A stretch of 64,000 bases of DNA from Zhongshania sp. Lineage in GTDB: Bacteria; Pseudomonadota; Gammaproteobacteria; Pseudomonadales; Spongiibacteraceae. A program made the position numbers and the translations under genes. Below the pieces are notes generated by a model. The model was not told where the DNA came from and searched no databases. It saw nothing but the letters and a program-made list of their open reading frames with translations. The stretch lies in NCBI RefSeq assembly GCF_029212375.1, contig NZ_JARGNU010000007.1, positions 106,100 to 170,099 of the forward strand. Direction: 5' to 3'. This document shows, one piece after another, positions 1 through 9,076 of this stretch. Each line of letters begins with the position of its first letter. Position 1 is the first letter of the stretch.

Positions 1-2303
1 CGCTTCTTTTGCTTAGCCTGCGCAAATAGCGCGGCCATGGTGGTGTTCTCCGCTTTTTGGGGCTGCTTGGGCATGGCCGCTGGCTTGTTGCGCGCGCCGC
101 GCCGTTCGCCGCTGCTATTGGCCGCTTGCACCTCGCTGGCCTTGTCTTCTAAACGCATAGACAGCGCGATCCGCTTGCGCTGCGCGTCGACTTCCATAAC
201 CTTCACTTTGACAATATCACCCGCTTTAACGACGCTGTGAGGGTCTTTCACAAACTGATTGGCAAGCGCCGAGATATGCACCAAACCGTCTTGGTGCACG
301 CCAATATCGACAAAGGCGCCAAAGTTAGTGACATTGGTGACGACCCCTTCCAGGATCATGTCCGGTTCAAGATCCGAAATTTTCTCGATGCCGTCTTTAA
401 ACGTCGCGGTTTTGAAATCGGGTCGGGGGTCGCGGCCGGGCTTGTCTAGCTCGGCGAAAATATCGGTAACGGTGGGAATACCAAAGCGTTCATCGGCGTA
501 TTCAGCCGGCTTTAGGGTTTTTAAGAAACTGCTGTCGCCCAGTACGTTTTTGACTTCGCGCCCGCAGCGGTTAACGATTTTTTCCACCACGCTATAAGAC
601 TCAGGGTGTACCGCCGAGGCATCCAGCGGATTGTCGCCGCCCACAACCCGTAAAAAGCCTGCCGCTTGCTCAAAAGTTTTGGCGCCAAAGCGGTTAACTT
701 CTTTTAATTGCTCGCGGCTTTTAAAGGCGCCGTTGCGGTCGCGATATTCAACAATATTGGCCGAGATGCTTTGGTTTAAGCCCGATACGCGGGCCAGCAG
801 TGCCGGTGAGGCGGTGTTTACATCCACACCTACCGCGTTTACACAGTCTTCGACCACCGTCTCTAGGGTGCGCGATAGCGCAGTTTGCGATACATCGTGT
901 TGGTACTGACCAACACCGATCGATTTGGGGTCGATCTTAACTAATTCGGCCAGCGGGTCCTGCAGGCGACGGGCAATGGAAATGGCGCCGCGAATGGTGA
1001 CGTCGAGATCGGGGAATTCCTTGGCCGCGTATTCTGATGCCGAGTAAATCGAGGCGCCAGACTCGTTTACCATCACGCTGGTGCAGCCCAGCTCGGGGCG
1101 CGCGGTGAGCACGTCTTTCACAAAGCGCTCGGTTTCGCGGCTGGCAGTGCCGTTGCCAATGGCGATAAGCTGTACGCCGTGCTTTTTGATTAGTGCCAAT
1201 AGCACTGCGGCGGATTCGGCAATCTTGTTCTGTGGCGGCGTGGGGAAAATAGCGCAGTGGTCGACCACTTTGCCTGTGGCGTCGATAACCGCCACTTTTA
1301 CACCGGTGCGCATGCCGGGGTCTAGGCCGATGGTGGCGCGCTGTCCGGCTGGTGCAGCCAAGAGCAAGTCTTTAAGATTGTGAGCAAATACGTCAATTGC
1401 AGCGGTGTCGGCTAGTTCGCGCAACTGCCCTAGTAAATCGGTTTCGAGGTGGGTGTAGAGCTTAATGCGCCAGGTCCAGCGAATCACTTCTTTTAACCAA
1501 GTATCGGCAGGGCGCCCTTCGTCCTTCACTTTCCAAAATTCGGCGACCATGCCCTCGCAGGGATGAGTCGTGCCCTCTTCTTCACTAAATTTAATGGCGA
1601 GACTGAGAATGCTCTCGTTGCGGCCGCGAAACATCGCTAAGGCGCGGTGTGAGGGCGTGGTTTTAAGCGGCTCGCTATGGGCGAAGTAATCTCTAAACTT
1701 CTCGCCTTCTTGCTCCTTGCCGGTCATGACGGTGCTGCACAGCAGGCACTCATTCCACAGAAAACTGCGCAGTTTGGCGAGTAAGTTGGCGTCTTCGCTA
1801 AGGCGTTCCATCAAAATGTATTTGGCGCCGTCGAGCGCGCCTTTAACATCATTGATACCCAGCTCTGGGTTTAAATAATTCAGCGCCAAGCTGGCGGGCT
1901 CTTGATTTGGATCGTCAAACAGGGTGTTAGCCAGCGGTTCTAAGCCGGCTTCAATGGCGATTTGGCCTTTGGTGCGACGCTTGGGCTTATAGGGCAGGTA
2001 TAAGTCTTCTAGGCGGTTCTTGGTGTCGGCGGCGCGAATATCGCGCTCTAGCTCGGGGCTGAGTTTGTCTTGCTCGCGAATGCTGCTGAGAATGGTCTCG
2101 CGCCGATCTTCCAGCTCCCGCAAATAGCCTAGCCGCGACTCTAGATCACGCATTTGGGTGTCGTCTAGGCCGCCAGTTACTTCTTTACGGTAGCGGGAGA
2201 TAAACGGAACAGTGGCGCCCTCGTCTAATAAGGCAACGGCAGCGCTAACCTGCGCTTCTTTAACACCAAGTTCCTGAGCGATACGGCTGGAGATGGAATT
2301 CAT
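1..2303 (-). CDS. tex: Tex, S1-domain RNA-binding transcription accessory protein (C-terminus cut by window edge)
   Basis: The frame opens at the ATG at 2303 ([14 protein letters not shown]) and stays open to base 1, giving 767 codons; the family is about 770-780 aa, so only a few C-terminal residues should be missing. Early residues include the Tex-typical [17 protein letters not shown] stretch. An S1 domain lies at about residues 634-704 (bases about 200-400), with the segment [20 protein letters not shown], followed by a basic, glutamine-rich tail ending in AKQKKR. Tex is a conserved cytoplasmic nucleic-acid-binding protein with YqgF-like, helix-hairpin-helix and S1 domains; its precise role is loosely defined (transcription and RNA surveillance). 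It appears to be a single-gene unit. Confidence 0.95.
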   Translation of the reverse strand, partial: MNSISSRIAQELGVKEAQVSAAVALLDEGATVPFISRYRKEVTGGLDDTQMRDLESRLGYLRELEDRRETILSSIREQDKLSPELERDIRAADTKNRLEDLYLPYKPKRRTKGQIAIEAGLEPLANTLFDDPNQEPASLALNYLNPELGINDVKGALDGAKYILMERLSEDANLLAKLRSFLWNECLLCSTVMTGKEQEGEKFRDYFAHSEPLKTTPSHRALAMFRGRNESILSLAIKFSEEEGTTHPCEGMVAEFWKVKDEGRPADTWLKEVIRWTWRIKLYTHLETDLLGQLRELADTAAIDVFAHNLKDLLLAAPAGQRATIGLDPGMRTGVKVAVIDATGKVVDHCAIFPTPPQNKIAESAAVLLALIKKHGVQLIAIGNGTASRETERFVKDVLTARPELGCTSVMVNESGASIYSASEYAAKEFPDLDVTIRGAISIARRLQDPLAELVKIDPKSIGVGQYQHDVSQTALSRTLETVVEDCVNAVGVDVNTASPALLARVSGLNQSISANIVEYRDRNGAFKSREQLKEVNRFGAKTFEQAAGFLRVVGGDNPLDASAVHPESYSVVEKIVNRCGREVKNVLGDSSFLKTLKPAEYADERFGIPTVTDIFAELDKPGRDPRPDFKTATFKDGIEKISDLEPDMILEGVVTNVTNFGAFVDIGVHQDGLVHISALANQFVKDPHSVVKAGDIVKVKVMEVDAQRKRIALSMRLEDKASEVQAANSSGERRGARNKPAAMPKQPQKAENTTMAALFAQAKQKK

Positions 2304-2400
2304 ATTATCGGCTTATCTAATACTGGAAGCCGGACATTATGCAAAAACTATGGCGCGGGTGCGAGGCTTGACAACAAGGTTTTTTAGACGCGCGGGAGAC

Positions 2401-2479
2401 GCTTGATGGGAGATGGAAGACGCAAAGCTAATTCAGGGCTTTGGTTTGACTTATTAGCGTCTCCCATCTCCCGTCAAGC
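2401..2479. repeat. 23-nt inverted repeat between tex and the PhaD-like gene
   Basis: The arms are 2401-2423 (GCTTGATGGGAGATGGAAGA then CGC) and 2457-2479, reverse-complementary at 21 of 23 positions around a 33-nt loop. No T-tract follows, so this is not an obvious intrinsic terminator. The rhythm GACG..GATG..GACG resembles the REP-like palindromes near ubiD further along the window. Confidence 0.6.
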
Positions 2480-2496
2480 ATTCTGCCGTGAGCACA

Positions 2497-3138
2497 CTAG
2501 CCCTCACTTTGCGCTAAAGCCTCAAACAAGGCGCAGCACTCGTCGTAAAAGTAACGGTATTCTGGGCGCAGATGCTGGGTGATCAGCGACATAATTTGGA
2601 ATACACCTTGGTGAATCATCATTTCATTACTGGTGTGACGCTCGCGCAGTTGGTTGTAATTCAACCAAAAGGTTAGCGACATGGCGATGTTGTCGCAGAG
2701 CCGAGTAAGTTGAGCGTCGTCGAGGTCGAGAAAGTTTTGACTGCGTAATTCTAGGGCAACCGCGCGGGCCGCTTGTACTTTTAGTTCGAGCAGTTTCGAA
2801 AACTTTTTAGCGATTTGTGGGTAGCGTTGCAGAATGTCGTTGAGATTGCGGTAGAGGTAGCGGTGGTTAAATATGTGTTCAAAAACGATGTATAAATAAA
2901 ACCACGCGTCTTGGGCGCCGAGGGTTTTTTCGAGTGGCGCGCTGAGAATATCAACAAGTTCTAGTTCAAAGGCAGCGTAAAGCTCGGGGATGATTTCGTC
3001 TTTGCCATGGAAGTGGTAGTAAAGATTGCCGGGGCTAATGTTTAGCTCGTTGGCAATGTCTACCGCAGTGACATTCGGTTCGCCGTCGGTATTAAACAGC
3101 GTGAGGCTACGCAATAAAATTTTGTCGCGGGTTTTCAT
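2497..3138 (-). CDS. phaD: TetR-family regulator, PhaD-like (PHA granule gene regulator)
   Basis: The frame could extend upstream to 3378, but that part overlaps the phasin gene and is basic low-complexity sequence. The ATG at 3138 gives 213 aa starting MKTRDKILLRSLTLFNTDG, the form expected of PhaD. The TetR helix-turn-helix lies at about residues 10-50, with the diagnostic segment ELNISPGNLYYHFHGKDEII; the rest is the helical ligand/dimer domain. In Pseudomonas PhaD controls the phasin genes phaF and phaI of the medium-chain PHA cluster. Here it follows two phasin genes on the same strand, which supports the name, although no PHA synthase is in the window. PhaD-like is an inference from sequence resemblance and context. 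Confidence 0.8.
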   Translation of the reverse strand: MKTRDKILLRSLTLFNTDGEPNVTAVDIANELNISPGNLYYHFHGKDEIIPELYAAFELELVDILSAPLEKTLGAQDAWFYLYIVFEHIFNHRYLYRNLNDILQRYPQIAKKFSKLLELKVQAARAVALELRSQNFLDLDDAQLTRLCDNIAMSLTFWLNYNQLRERHTSNEMMIHQGVFQIMSLITQHLRPEYRYFYDECCALFEALAQSEG

Positions 3139-3256
3139 CCGAGATAACAGACTCCTGTGAGCGAGGCCACAAGGTGCCACGAACCTTGCGTGAATGTCCA
3201 GCAGTGTCAGCGTGTTAAGCGGTTTATAAAAGGTTAGCGGTGAGATGTATTTTTTT

Positions 3257-3287
3257 CCGAGGAGGGCGAGTCGCTCGCCCTCCTCGG
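3257..3287. other. Strong 13-bp hairpin between phasin and regulator genes
   Basis: Arms 3257-3269 (CCGAGGAGGGCGA) and 3275-3287 pair perfectly around a 5-nt loop, just downstream of the phasin stop. On the minus strand the hairpin is followed by A residues, not U, so a simple intrinsic terminator does not fit. An mRNA-stabilising or processing stem that sets different levels for the phasin and the regulator is a reasonable inference. Confidence 0.6.
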
Positions 3288-3295
3288 GAAATATT

Positions 3296-3775
3296 TTATT
3301 CGGCTTTGGTAGCCGCTTTTTTAACGGGTGCTTTGCGCGGGGCTTTCGCTTTGGCTGGCGCCTTTGGTGCCGTTTCAACAGCGGGCTTGGCCGCCTTGCT
3401 AAGGCTGTCTACTTTCTTGCTAAGCGCATCTAGTTTCTTCTCTAAACGGCTTAGGTCGTCGGCGCTGGCAGTGTGACCAAAACCAAGGCTGGCGCGCATT
3501 TTACTGATGCGCTCTTCAATGGAGATGGTTTTGCCAATGTTAGTGGCTTCGCCAAGTTTGGCGCGGGCCTGAGTTTCCAAGCGGTTGCCCTTGTCCACTA
3601 ACTCGGTGAACAGCTTTGGGGTTTCCTTGCTGGCTTTTTCAAGTGCTTCGTGGGCTTCGTCGTAGGCGCGGCCGTAGGCGCCAAGTCCGGCGAGCCAAAT
3701 GTTTTTAGCTACTTCGCCAGCGTGGTTGGTGGCGTCTTTTAGGTCTTGCAGGCTTTTTTTACTGTCTTTGCTCAT
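3296..3775 (-). CDS. Phasin, PHA granule-associated protein (PhaI/PhaF type)
   Basis: 159 aa. An in-frame ATG at 3787 exists, but the ATG at 3775 has GGAGA six bases upstream and is preferred (MSKDSKKSLQDLKDATNH). The N-terminal 90 residues carry the phasin signature (VAKNIWLAGLGAYGRAYDEA) and a long amphipathic helix. Residues about 95-130 form a heptad-like helix (LSRLEKKLDALSKKVDSLSK). The C-terminal 25 residues are an Ala/Pro/Lys histone-H1-like tail as in PhaF, but much shorter. Phasins coat polyhydroxyalkanoate granules, and PhaF-type tails also bind DNA to distribute granules at division. The neighbouring second phasin and the PhaD-like regulator support the role. Confidence 0.9.
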   Translation of the reverse strand: MSKDSKKSLQDLKDATNHAGEVAKNIWLAGLGAYGRAYDEAHEALEKASKETPKLFTELVDKGNRLETQARAKLGEATNIGKTISIEERISKMRASLGFGHTASADDLSRLEKKLDALSKKVDSLSKAAKPAVETAPKAPAKAKAPRKAPVKKAATKAE

Positions 3776-3866
3776 GGTGTTCTCCATTGCAAAATAAAAT
3801 GGCTGAATCTACTGCATAGGTAAGGATACCCTACAAATGCGAATTTTTAATCTGAGCTCAGTTATG

Positions 3867-3899
3867 AAAAAAGCACGATGGCCATACGGCGCATCGTGC
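3867..3899 (-). terminator. Intrinsic terminator after the upstream phasin
   Basis: On the minus strand GCACGATG and CATCGTGC pair around an 11-nt loop and are followed by TTTTTT. It lies downstream of the 3958-4434 phasin, after another small hairpin (GACACCC/GGGTGTC, 3932-3951). It separates the two phasin transcripts, so the downstream phasin probably has its own promoter or is expressed by read-through. Confidence 0.75.
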
Positions 3900-3957
3900 A
3901 AAAGCATAGGTGAGATACAGACCTAGGATTTGACACCCTAAAACGGGTGTCGAATGC

Positions 3958-4434
3958 TTACGACGCGGTGGCTTCTGCTACAACTTCTGTTACTTCAGCC
4001 GTGCCGCGAGAAACTTTAGATTTCACTTTGTCAAAGCCTTCGCGAAGAGTTTTTAGCTGGCCTTCAACGGCGGCATTACTTTCGCTTTTCAGCTCTTCAA
4101 ACTTGGCTAGCGCCTGAGCTTTGCTGTCTTTGAATTTAGCAATGGCGGTAGATTTGCTACCTTCAATTTTGCTAGTTAGCTGCGTTTTGCTAGTTTCGAA
4201 TTTAGAAACTACGTCGCCTTGTACTTTTTCGCCGCGAACAACCAAGCTGTCGAAAAATTCGTTGCGCTTGCTGTAAGCGTCTTTGCATTTACTTTCGGTT
4301 TCTTTAAGCTTGGCTTCAGTCTGCTTAAACAGGTCTTGGCTCTGTTCAAATACTTTGCCTGCCAGACCTAGGTTGGCTAAAAAGATTTCTTTTGCCAGCG
4401 CGTTGGCTTTTTCAATTTTGCTTACTTCGGTCAT
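3958..4434 (-). CDS. Phasin family protein
   Basis: 158 aa, ATG at 4434 preceded by GAGGA at seven-base spacing. The N-terminus (KANALAKEIFLANLGLAGKV) matches the start of the phasin domain. The rest is a nearly uninterrupted charged helix rich in Lys, Glu, Ser and Ala (repeats such as KFETSK, KFKDSKAQ, KFEELKSE), predicted to be coiled coil. No signal peptide or membrane segment. It lacks the Lys/Pro tail of the next gene. Probably a second PHA-granule surface protein. Confidence is high for a phasin-like helical protein, lower for its exact subclass. Confidence 0.8.
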   Translation of the reverse strand: MTEVSKIEKANALAKEIFLANLGLAGKVFEQSQDLFKQTEAKLKETESKCKDAYSKRNEFFDSLVVRGEKVQGDVVSKFETSKTQLTSKIEGSKSTAIAKFKDSKAQALAKFEELKSESNAAVEGQLKTLREGFDKVKSKVSRGTAEVTEVVAEATAS

Positions 4435-4645
4435 GATGACGTCCTCATTGGGAAAGAATATTTGGGCTACTTGAGCCTAATTTGGCGAGAACTGCATTGG
4501 CTCGCTGACTTGTGGCCAGAATACGGTGTTTAATTAGAAAGCACATACTAAACTGCGCTAAGCCATTATTTTCGTGCAGTTAAACTTCTTATTAGCTTAT
4601 TCCTTCAATTGGTCAGCGGCTCGGCTGCGTTGATATTCTTAGGCC

Positions 4646-5839
4646 TTAGGCGCTCTCTTGCAGTAGGCGTTCTAGGCAGTGTTCTTGAATGCCGTAAAAA
4701 GCTTTAATGCCCGCGATCTGTTGCAATACTTCGCTGTTGTCTTGGGGCTGGCGCCGCTTTTGGGCGAGGATCATTTTATTTTTACTGGTGTGCTCCAGTG
4801 AGATAAATTCGAATACTTTAGTGTCGTAGCCGTGCGCTTCCAATAATAGCGCGCGCAGGCCATCGGTGAGCATTTCGGCCTCTTGGCCAAGGTGAATACC
4901 GTGTTGTAGCAATGGTGCTAACAAGGCGGGGCTTTTTAGCTGGGGACGAATTTGTTTGTGGCAACACGGCGAGCACATAATAATGTTGGCGCCGCTGCGA
5001 ATGCCCATGTGAATGGCGTGGTCGGTGGCGGTGTCGCAGGCGTGCAGGGCAATCATGACGTTAATGTGCTGGGCGGCAAAATGCTGAACGTCGCCCTGTT
5101 CAAATTTAATGCCTTCCAAGGCTAAATTTGCCGCGGTTTTATTGCAGAGGTCGACGAGTTCTTGGCGCAATTCAACGCCGGTGACTTGGGCGGGGATATG
5201 CAGTTGGTCGTGAAGATAGTCGTGCAGGGCAAACGTTAGGTAGGCTTTACCCGAGCCAAAGTCGGCTATATGCAGTTCTTTTTGGGTGGCCAGTCCCGTT
5301 GTGTTTATCGCGCCAGCGAGCACTTCGATGAAGCGGTTTATCTGCTTCCATTTGCGTGACATCGCGGGAATGATTTGGGCTCGCTGATCGGTAATGCCAA
5401 GCGCTTGAAGATACGGGCGGCTCTGCTCTACAAAGCGATTTTTTTCGCGATTGTGTTGCTGAGTCTCGGTTTGGTTGTTGGTCTTGTTGCGGTGTTTATT
5501 GAGCAGTGCTTTGCCTTTTTTATTGAAGCGCAGTTGAATTTCCCATTCTGTGCTAATCAAGTGGGCGTTGTTGAAATCGTTGCCCAGCCAGCGGTGCAGC
5601 AGCCGCACGGCGTCTTCTATGCTCATGTTCTTGGTGACATGACGACTGCGGTATTCATAGAGGAATGACAGTAACGCGGTACTTTTTAGGTTTATTGGGC
5701 GAACGCTAATACGAGTAAGTTCGGGTTCATCACCCTGATACTTAGACAGTATTAAACGCTGCAATTGGCCATTTTGAAAAGCGTGTTGGCAGTCGCTGAT
5801 AAAAATCGCGGTATGTTCTGCGGAGGAATCTGTTGTCAT
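4646..5839 (-). CDS. SAM-dependent class I methyltransferase (Methyltransf_32/METTL25-like)
   Basis: 397 aa, ATG at 5839. The N-terminal 150 residues have no recognised motif, apart from a basic Lys/Asn-rich stretch around 110-130. The SAM-binding glycine loop ADFGSGKAYLTFAL is at about residues 190-205, followed by an acidic strand (TGVELRQELVDLC) and the family-typical cysteine motif CSPCCHKQIRP at about 290. This arrangement fits the Methyltransf_32 family, whose eukaryotic members include METTL25 and RRNAD1. The substrate is unknown. It is flanked by the pckA terminator upstream and lies on the same strand as the phasins downstream, with about 210 bp between. Confidence 0.8.
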   Translation of the reverse strand: MTTDSSAEHTAIFISDCQHAFQNGQLQRLILSKYQGDEPELTRISVRPINLKSTALLSFLYEYRSRHVTKNMSIEDAVRLLHRWLGNDFNNAHLISTEWEIQLRFNKKGKALLNKHRNKTNNQTETQQHNREKNRFVEQSRPYLQALGITDQRAQIIPAMSRKWKQINRFIEVLAGAINTTGLATQKELHIADFGSGKAYLTFALHDYLHDQLHIPAQVTGVELRQELVDLCNKTAANLALEGIKFEQGDVQHFAAQHINVMIALHACDTATDHAIHMGIRSGANIIMCSPCCHKQIRPQLKSPALLAPLLQHGIHLGQEAEMLTDGLRALLLEAHGYDTKVFEFISLEHTSKNKMILAQKRRQPQDNSEVLQQIAGIKAFYGIQEHCLERLLQESA

Positions 5840-5958
5840 TAGCCGTGTCCAGTAAAAAGCCGAGCTAATTAGAAGGGCTGAGCCCTTGCAGGCAGGGGAG
5901 TGGTAAGTGTGTGCCGGATTAGGGTGTCAGGCAAGTTTGGCGGCATATTTAACGGCAC

Positions 5959-5987
5959 AAAAAAGGGCAGCTAAGCTGCCCTTTTTT
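5959..5987 (-). terminator. Rho-independent terminator of pckA (bidirectional)
   Basis: A perfect hairpin, AAAAAAGGGCAGCT/AGCTGCCCTTTTTT, starts 17 bases beyond the pckA stop. The A- and T-runs on the two sides make it active in either direction. Confidence 0.9.
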
Positions 5988-6003
5988 GTTACTCAGCCCG
6001 AAT

Positions 6004-7554
6004 TTACGCTTTAGGGCCTGCAGCAATAATCGCCTCAGAAACGTCAAATTTCTTGATGTTTTCTTGGAATAGGCGAGCAAGCTTAGTTGCTTCAGCGTCG
6101 TAGGCTGCAGTGTCGCCCCACGCTTTGCGCGGGTTGATGTATTTGTCATCAACACCTGGAATCGCTTTGGGGATAGTCAGGTTCAGCGCTTCGAGCTGCT
6201 CAGTTTCGGCGCCAATTAGAGTGCCGTTCTGGGCGGCAGCAACGACTGCGCGGGTAACTGGGATTGGGAAACGTGAGCCAGTGCCGCCAGCGGCGCCTGA
6301 ACCACCGGTCCAGCCGGTGTTGATCAGGTAAACCTGTGAGTCGAAGTCGTCGATACGTTTCATCAGCAGCTCGGCGTAGTCGCCAGCCGGACGAGGCATA
6401 AAGGGCGCGCCAAAGCAGGTGGAGAACGTGGGGTGGATACCCGCTTCTGCGCCCAGTTCAGTGGAGCCAACCCGTGCGGTGTAGCCGCTCAGGAAGTGAA
6501 ATGCCGCCGCTTCTTTAGACAGAATTGAAATTGGCGGAATCACGCCAGATACGTCGCAGGTCAGGAAGATAACGGTTTTGGGTTCGCCTGCAGCGTTCTC
6601 AATAACACGTTTCTCTACGTTTTCCAGCGGGTAGCAGCAGCGGCCATTTTCAGTGAGGCTGGTGTCGTCGTAATCGGCGTGGCGAGTGTGGTCGTCAATA
6701 ACCACGTTCTCAACAATGGCGCCAAAGCGAATCGCGTCCCAAATAATGGGTTCGTTTTTCTGGCTTAGGTTGATGGTCTTGGCGTAGCAGCCGCCTTCAA
6801 TATTAAATACCGAGCCTTTTGCCCAGCCGTGTTCGTCGTCACCGATCAAGTAGCAGCTTGGGTCGGCAGACAGGGTGGTCTTACCGGTGCCAGACAGACC
6901 GAAAAATAGGGTGGTTTGGCCAGACTCGTCGACGTTGGCCGAGCAGTGCATAGGCATAACGTCTTTTTCGGGGAGCAGGAAGTTCTGCACAGAGAACATC
7001 GCTTTCTTCATCTCACCAGCGTAGCGCATGCCTGCCAGCAGTACTTTGCGCTGGGCAAAATTGATGATGACACAGCCGTCTGAGTTAGTGCCATCGCGCT
7101 CAGGCTCGCAAACAAAACCCGCGCAGTTGATGATGGTCCACTCTTCTTTGCCCTTAGGATTGTATTTGGCGGGGCGCACAAACATATTGCGGCCGAACAA
7201 TCCCTGCCATGCAGTTTGGGTGTTTACTACCACGGGGATGTAGTGATCTTCGTGGGCGCCAACGTGGAGTGAGGAGACAAAGCTGTCGTGGTCGGCTAGG
7301 TAGTCTTCAACTCGGTTCCACAGGGCGTCGAATTTAGCGGCGTCGAAGGGACGGTTTACGCTGGTCCAGTCGATGGCGTCAGAGGTAGAGGGCTCTTGAA
7401 CGATATAGCGGTCGCCAGGTGAACGGCCAGTGCGCTTGCCGGTGGTGACTACCAGCGCGCCGCTGTCGGCGAGACGGCCTTCGCCGCGACTCAGGGCTTG
7501 CTCAATTAGTTGAGCGGGGGTCAAATCTGTGTAAATCGTCGTTTCAGCACTCAT
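6004..7554 (-). CDS. pckA: Phosphoenolpyruvate carboxykinase (ATP)
   Basis: 516 aa from the ATG at 7554 ([11 protein letters not shown]), which has AGGA about ten bases upstream. A longer frame to 7656 has an unlikely N-terminus. It converts oxaloacetate plus ATP to PEP and CO2, the entry step of gluconeogenesis. Visible signatures are the substrate-binding start [15 protein letters not shown], the P-loop [16 protein letters not shown] (kinase-1a), the metal-binding [20 protein letters not shown] (kinase-2) and [12 protein letters not shown]. The length matches ATP-dependent (not GTP-dependent) enzymes. The upstream neighbours hslO, hslR and yrfG keep the order seen in E. coli. It has its own terminator. 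Confidence 0.97.
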   Translation of the reverse strand: MSAETTIYTDLTPAQLIEQALSRGEGRLADSGALVVTTGKRTGRSPGDRYIVQEPSTSDAIDWTSVNRPFDAAKFDALWNRVEDYLADHDSFVSSLHVGAHEDHYIPVVVNTQTAWQGLFGRNMFVRPAKYNPKGKEEWTIINCAGFVCEPERDGTNSDGCVIINFAQRKVLLAGMRYAGEMKKAMFSVQNFLLPEKDVMPMHCSANVDESGQTTLFFGLSGTGKTTLSADPSCYLIGDDEHGWAKGSVFNIEGGCYAKTINLSQKNEPIIWDAIRFGAIVENVVIDDHTRHADYDDTSLTENGRCCYPLENVEKRVIENAAGEPKTVIFLTCDVSGVIPPISILSKEAAAFHFLSGYTARVGSTELGAEAGIHPTFSTCFGAPFMPRPAGDYAELLMKRIDDFDSQVYLINTGWTGGSGAAGGTGSRFPIPVTRAVVAAAQNGTLIGAETEQLEALNLTIPKAIPGVDDKYINPRKAWGDTAAYDAEATKLARLFQENIKKFDVSEAIIAAGPKA

Positions 7555-7738
7555 TCTCTGTTTTCCTGTCGCGTAATCCTGAGAGCAGCCTTGGGTGTTG
7601 CTGTGGGGTGGGCAAGAAAGAGAACCCCCAAAGTGGCTGGTAATTTGGGGCGCCATTATTACAAAAAACCTGAAGCAGCGCTAATCTTTGCGGGCATAAA
7701 TCTCGGTTTGAGAAGTGTGCCCAAATATGGTGCTTAAT

Positions 7739-8590
7739 TTAATGACGGGTAATGTCGCTGCCTTGCTCAAAAAGGGCGTCGACATCGCTGGGGCTAAATT
7801 GGTAGAGGCGGTTGCAAAACTCGCAATTGGTCTCAATTTGGCCCTGCTCCAGAAGGATGTCGTCGAGCTCTTCGCGGCCGATAGATATTAGGGCTTGGGC
7901 GACGCGTTCGCGGCTGCAGCGACAGCGGGCGACCATTGGCTTGCTGTCAAATAAGCGAACGGCGTCTTGGTGGTAGAGCCGATAGAGCAGCGTTTCGACA
8001 TCTAAATTGAGCAATTCGTCATTTTTGATGGTGTGGGCAATGGTGCTCAGGTGTTCCCAGCGGTCTAGGTCGGGTTTGATACTGGGCAATTGTTGCAATA
8101 GCAAGCCGCTGGCGTGTTGGCCGTCGGCGCACAGCCAAACGCGGGTGGCGAGCTGCTCGCTGCGCTGAAAATAGGCTTCTAGGCAGTGGGCGAGGCTATT
8201 GCCATCTAAGCTGACAATACCTTGGTAGGGTTTGCCGTTGTCTGGGGCGATGGTCATGGCCAGTTGCCCATTGCCGATCAGGGCTTTGAAGTCGGTGCTC
8301 ATGGCTTCGTTGGCATCGCGAGCAATGGCGCGGAGCTCTTGCTTGGAGTTGGCTTCGGCCATAATCAATGGGATTTCGCCGTCGCCGCGCACTTGCAGTA
8401 TCAGCGCACCTTCAAATTTAATAGTGGCGCTCAGTAAACTCGCGGCGGCGAGGAATTCGCCCAGCAAATTGGCGACGCCTGGGGGGTAGTGATGAATACT
8501 AAGAATGTCTTGGTAGCTTTTTTCTAAGCGAATATGCTCGCCACGAACATCGCTGTTGTCAAAAATAAAGCGGCTGATGGTATCGCTCAT
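7739..8590 (-). CDS. hslO: Hsp33, redox-regulated holdase chaperone
   Basis: 283 aa from the ATG at 8590 (MSDTISRFIFDNSDVRGEH); a TTG 36 bases upstream is in frame but less likely. Hsp33 is a cytoplasmic chaperone that is inactive when reduced and binds unfolding proteins once oxidised. The C-terminal redox switch is complete: CRC at about residue 224 and CEFC at about 256 give the four zinc-binding cysteines (CxC...CxxC). The N-terminal two thirds match the Hsp33 core (HHYPPGVANLLGEFLAA). It follows hslR on the same strand with an 84-bp gap, the usual heat-shock pairing. Confidence 0.96.
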   Translation of the reverse strand: MSDTISRFIFDNSDVRGEHIRLEKSYQDILSIHHYPPGVANLLGEFLAAASLLSATIKFEGALILQVRGDGEIPLIMAEANSKQELRAIARDANEAMSTDFKALIGNGQLAMTIAPDNGKPYQGIVSLDGNSLAHCLEAYFQRSEQLATRVWLCADGQHASGLLLQQLPSIKPDLDRWEHLSTIAHTIKNDELLNLDVETLLYRLYHQDAVRLFDSKPMVARCRCSRERVAQALISIGREELDDILLEQGQIETNCEFCNRLYQFSPSDVDALFEQGSDITRH

Positions 8591-8674
8591 GGCGGGTCTG
8601 GTGTCCGTGATCAAAGAAGCGGCCAATTATAGCGTTTAGGCAGGGCTGGGTCTTGTTTGACTTGCGGCTAATAT

Positions 8675-9076
8675 TTACTCGTCGTTTAGGTTTTTAAAGC
8701 GATGGATTTGACGGCGTTGCTTTTTATTGGGTCGCTCGGGGTGTAATAGGCCGGCCGCCGCGCCGAGTATTTTGCGGTCGGCGGCGATTTGTTCGCGGGC
8801 GCGAATACTGTCTTCGGTCTCGCGGTAGAGTAGTGCCGCCTCTGGTGCGCCGCGGCGCTGGCCGGATAGCGCGATTACATCCACTACTTTGCTGTCCCAG
8901 CCCGAGCGAATCGTGAGCGTTGCGCCAACTTGCACTTCTTTACTCACTTTGCAGCGCTCGCCGTTGTAGTGAACCTTGCCGCCTTCTACGGCCTGTTTGG
9001 CAAGGCTGCGAGTTTTGTAAAAGCGCGCTGCCCACAGCCATTTGTCGAGGCGAATACCCGCTGGGTTATCAGTCAT
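8675..9076 (-). CDS. hslR: Hsp15, S4-domain ribosome-associated heat shock protein
   Basis: 133 aa, ATG at 9076. The S4 RNA-binding domain occupies residues about 7-65 (IRLDKWLWAARFYKTRSLAK, then AVEGGKVHYNGERCKVSKEV); the C-terminus is basic (ERPNKKQRRQIHRFK). Hsp15 binds 50S subunits that carry stalled nascent chains and helps recycle them. The start overlaps the end of yrfG by 8 bp, which indicates translational coupling, and hslO follows, as in E. coli. Confidence 0.95.
   Translation of the reverse strand: MTDNPAGIRLDKWLWAARFYKTRSLAKQAVEGGKVHYNGERCKVSKEVQVGATLTIRSGWDSKVVDVIALSGQRRGAPEAALLYRETEDSIRAREQIAADRKILGAAAGLLHPERPNKKQRRQIHRFKNLNDE

Noticed and set aside
3139..3378. N-terminal extension of the PhaD-like frame up to 3378
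   Set aside because: It overlaps the phasin coding region, is a basic low-complexity shadow, and PhaD homologues begin at MKTRD.
5949..6155. Minus-strand open frame of 68 codons at the pckA 3' end
   Set aside because: Overlaps the end of pckA in another frame and reads through its terminator.
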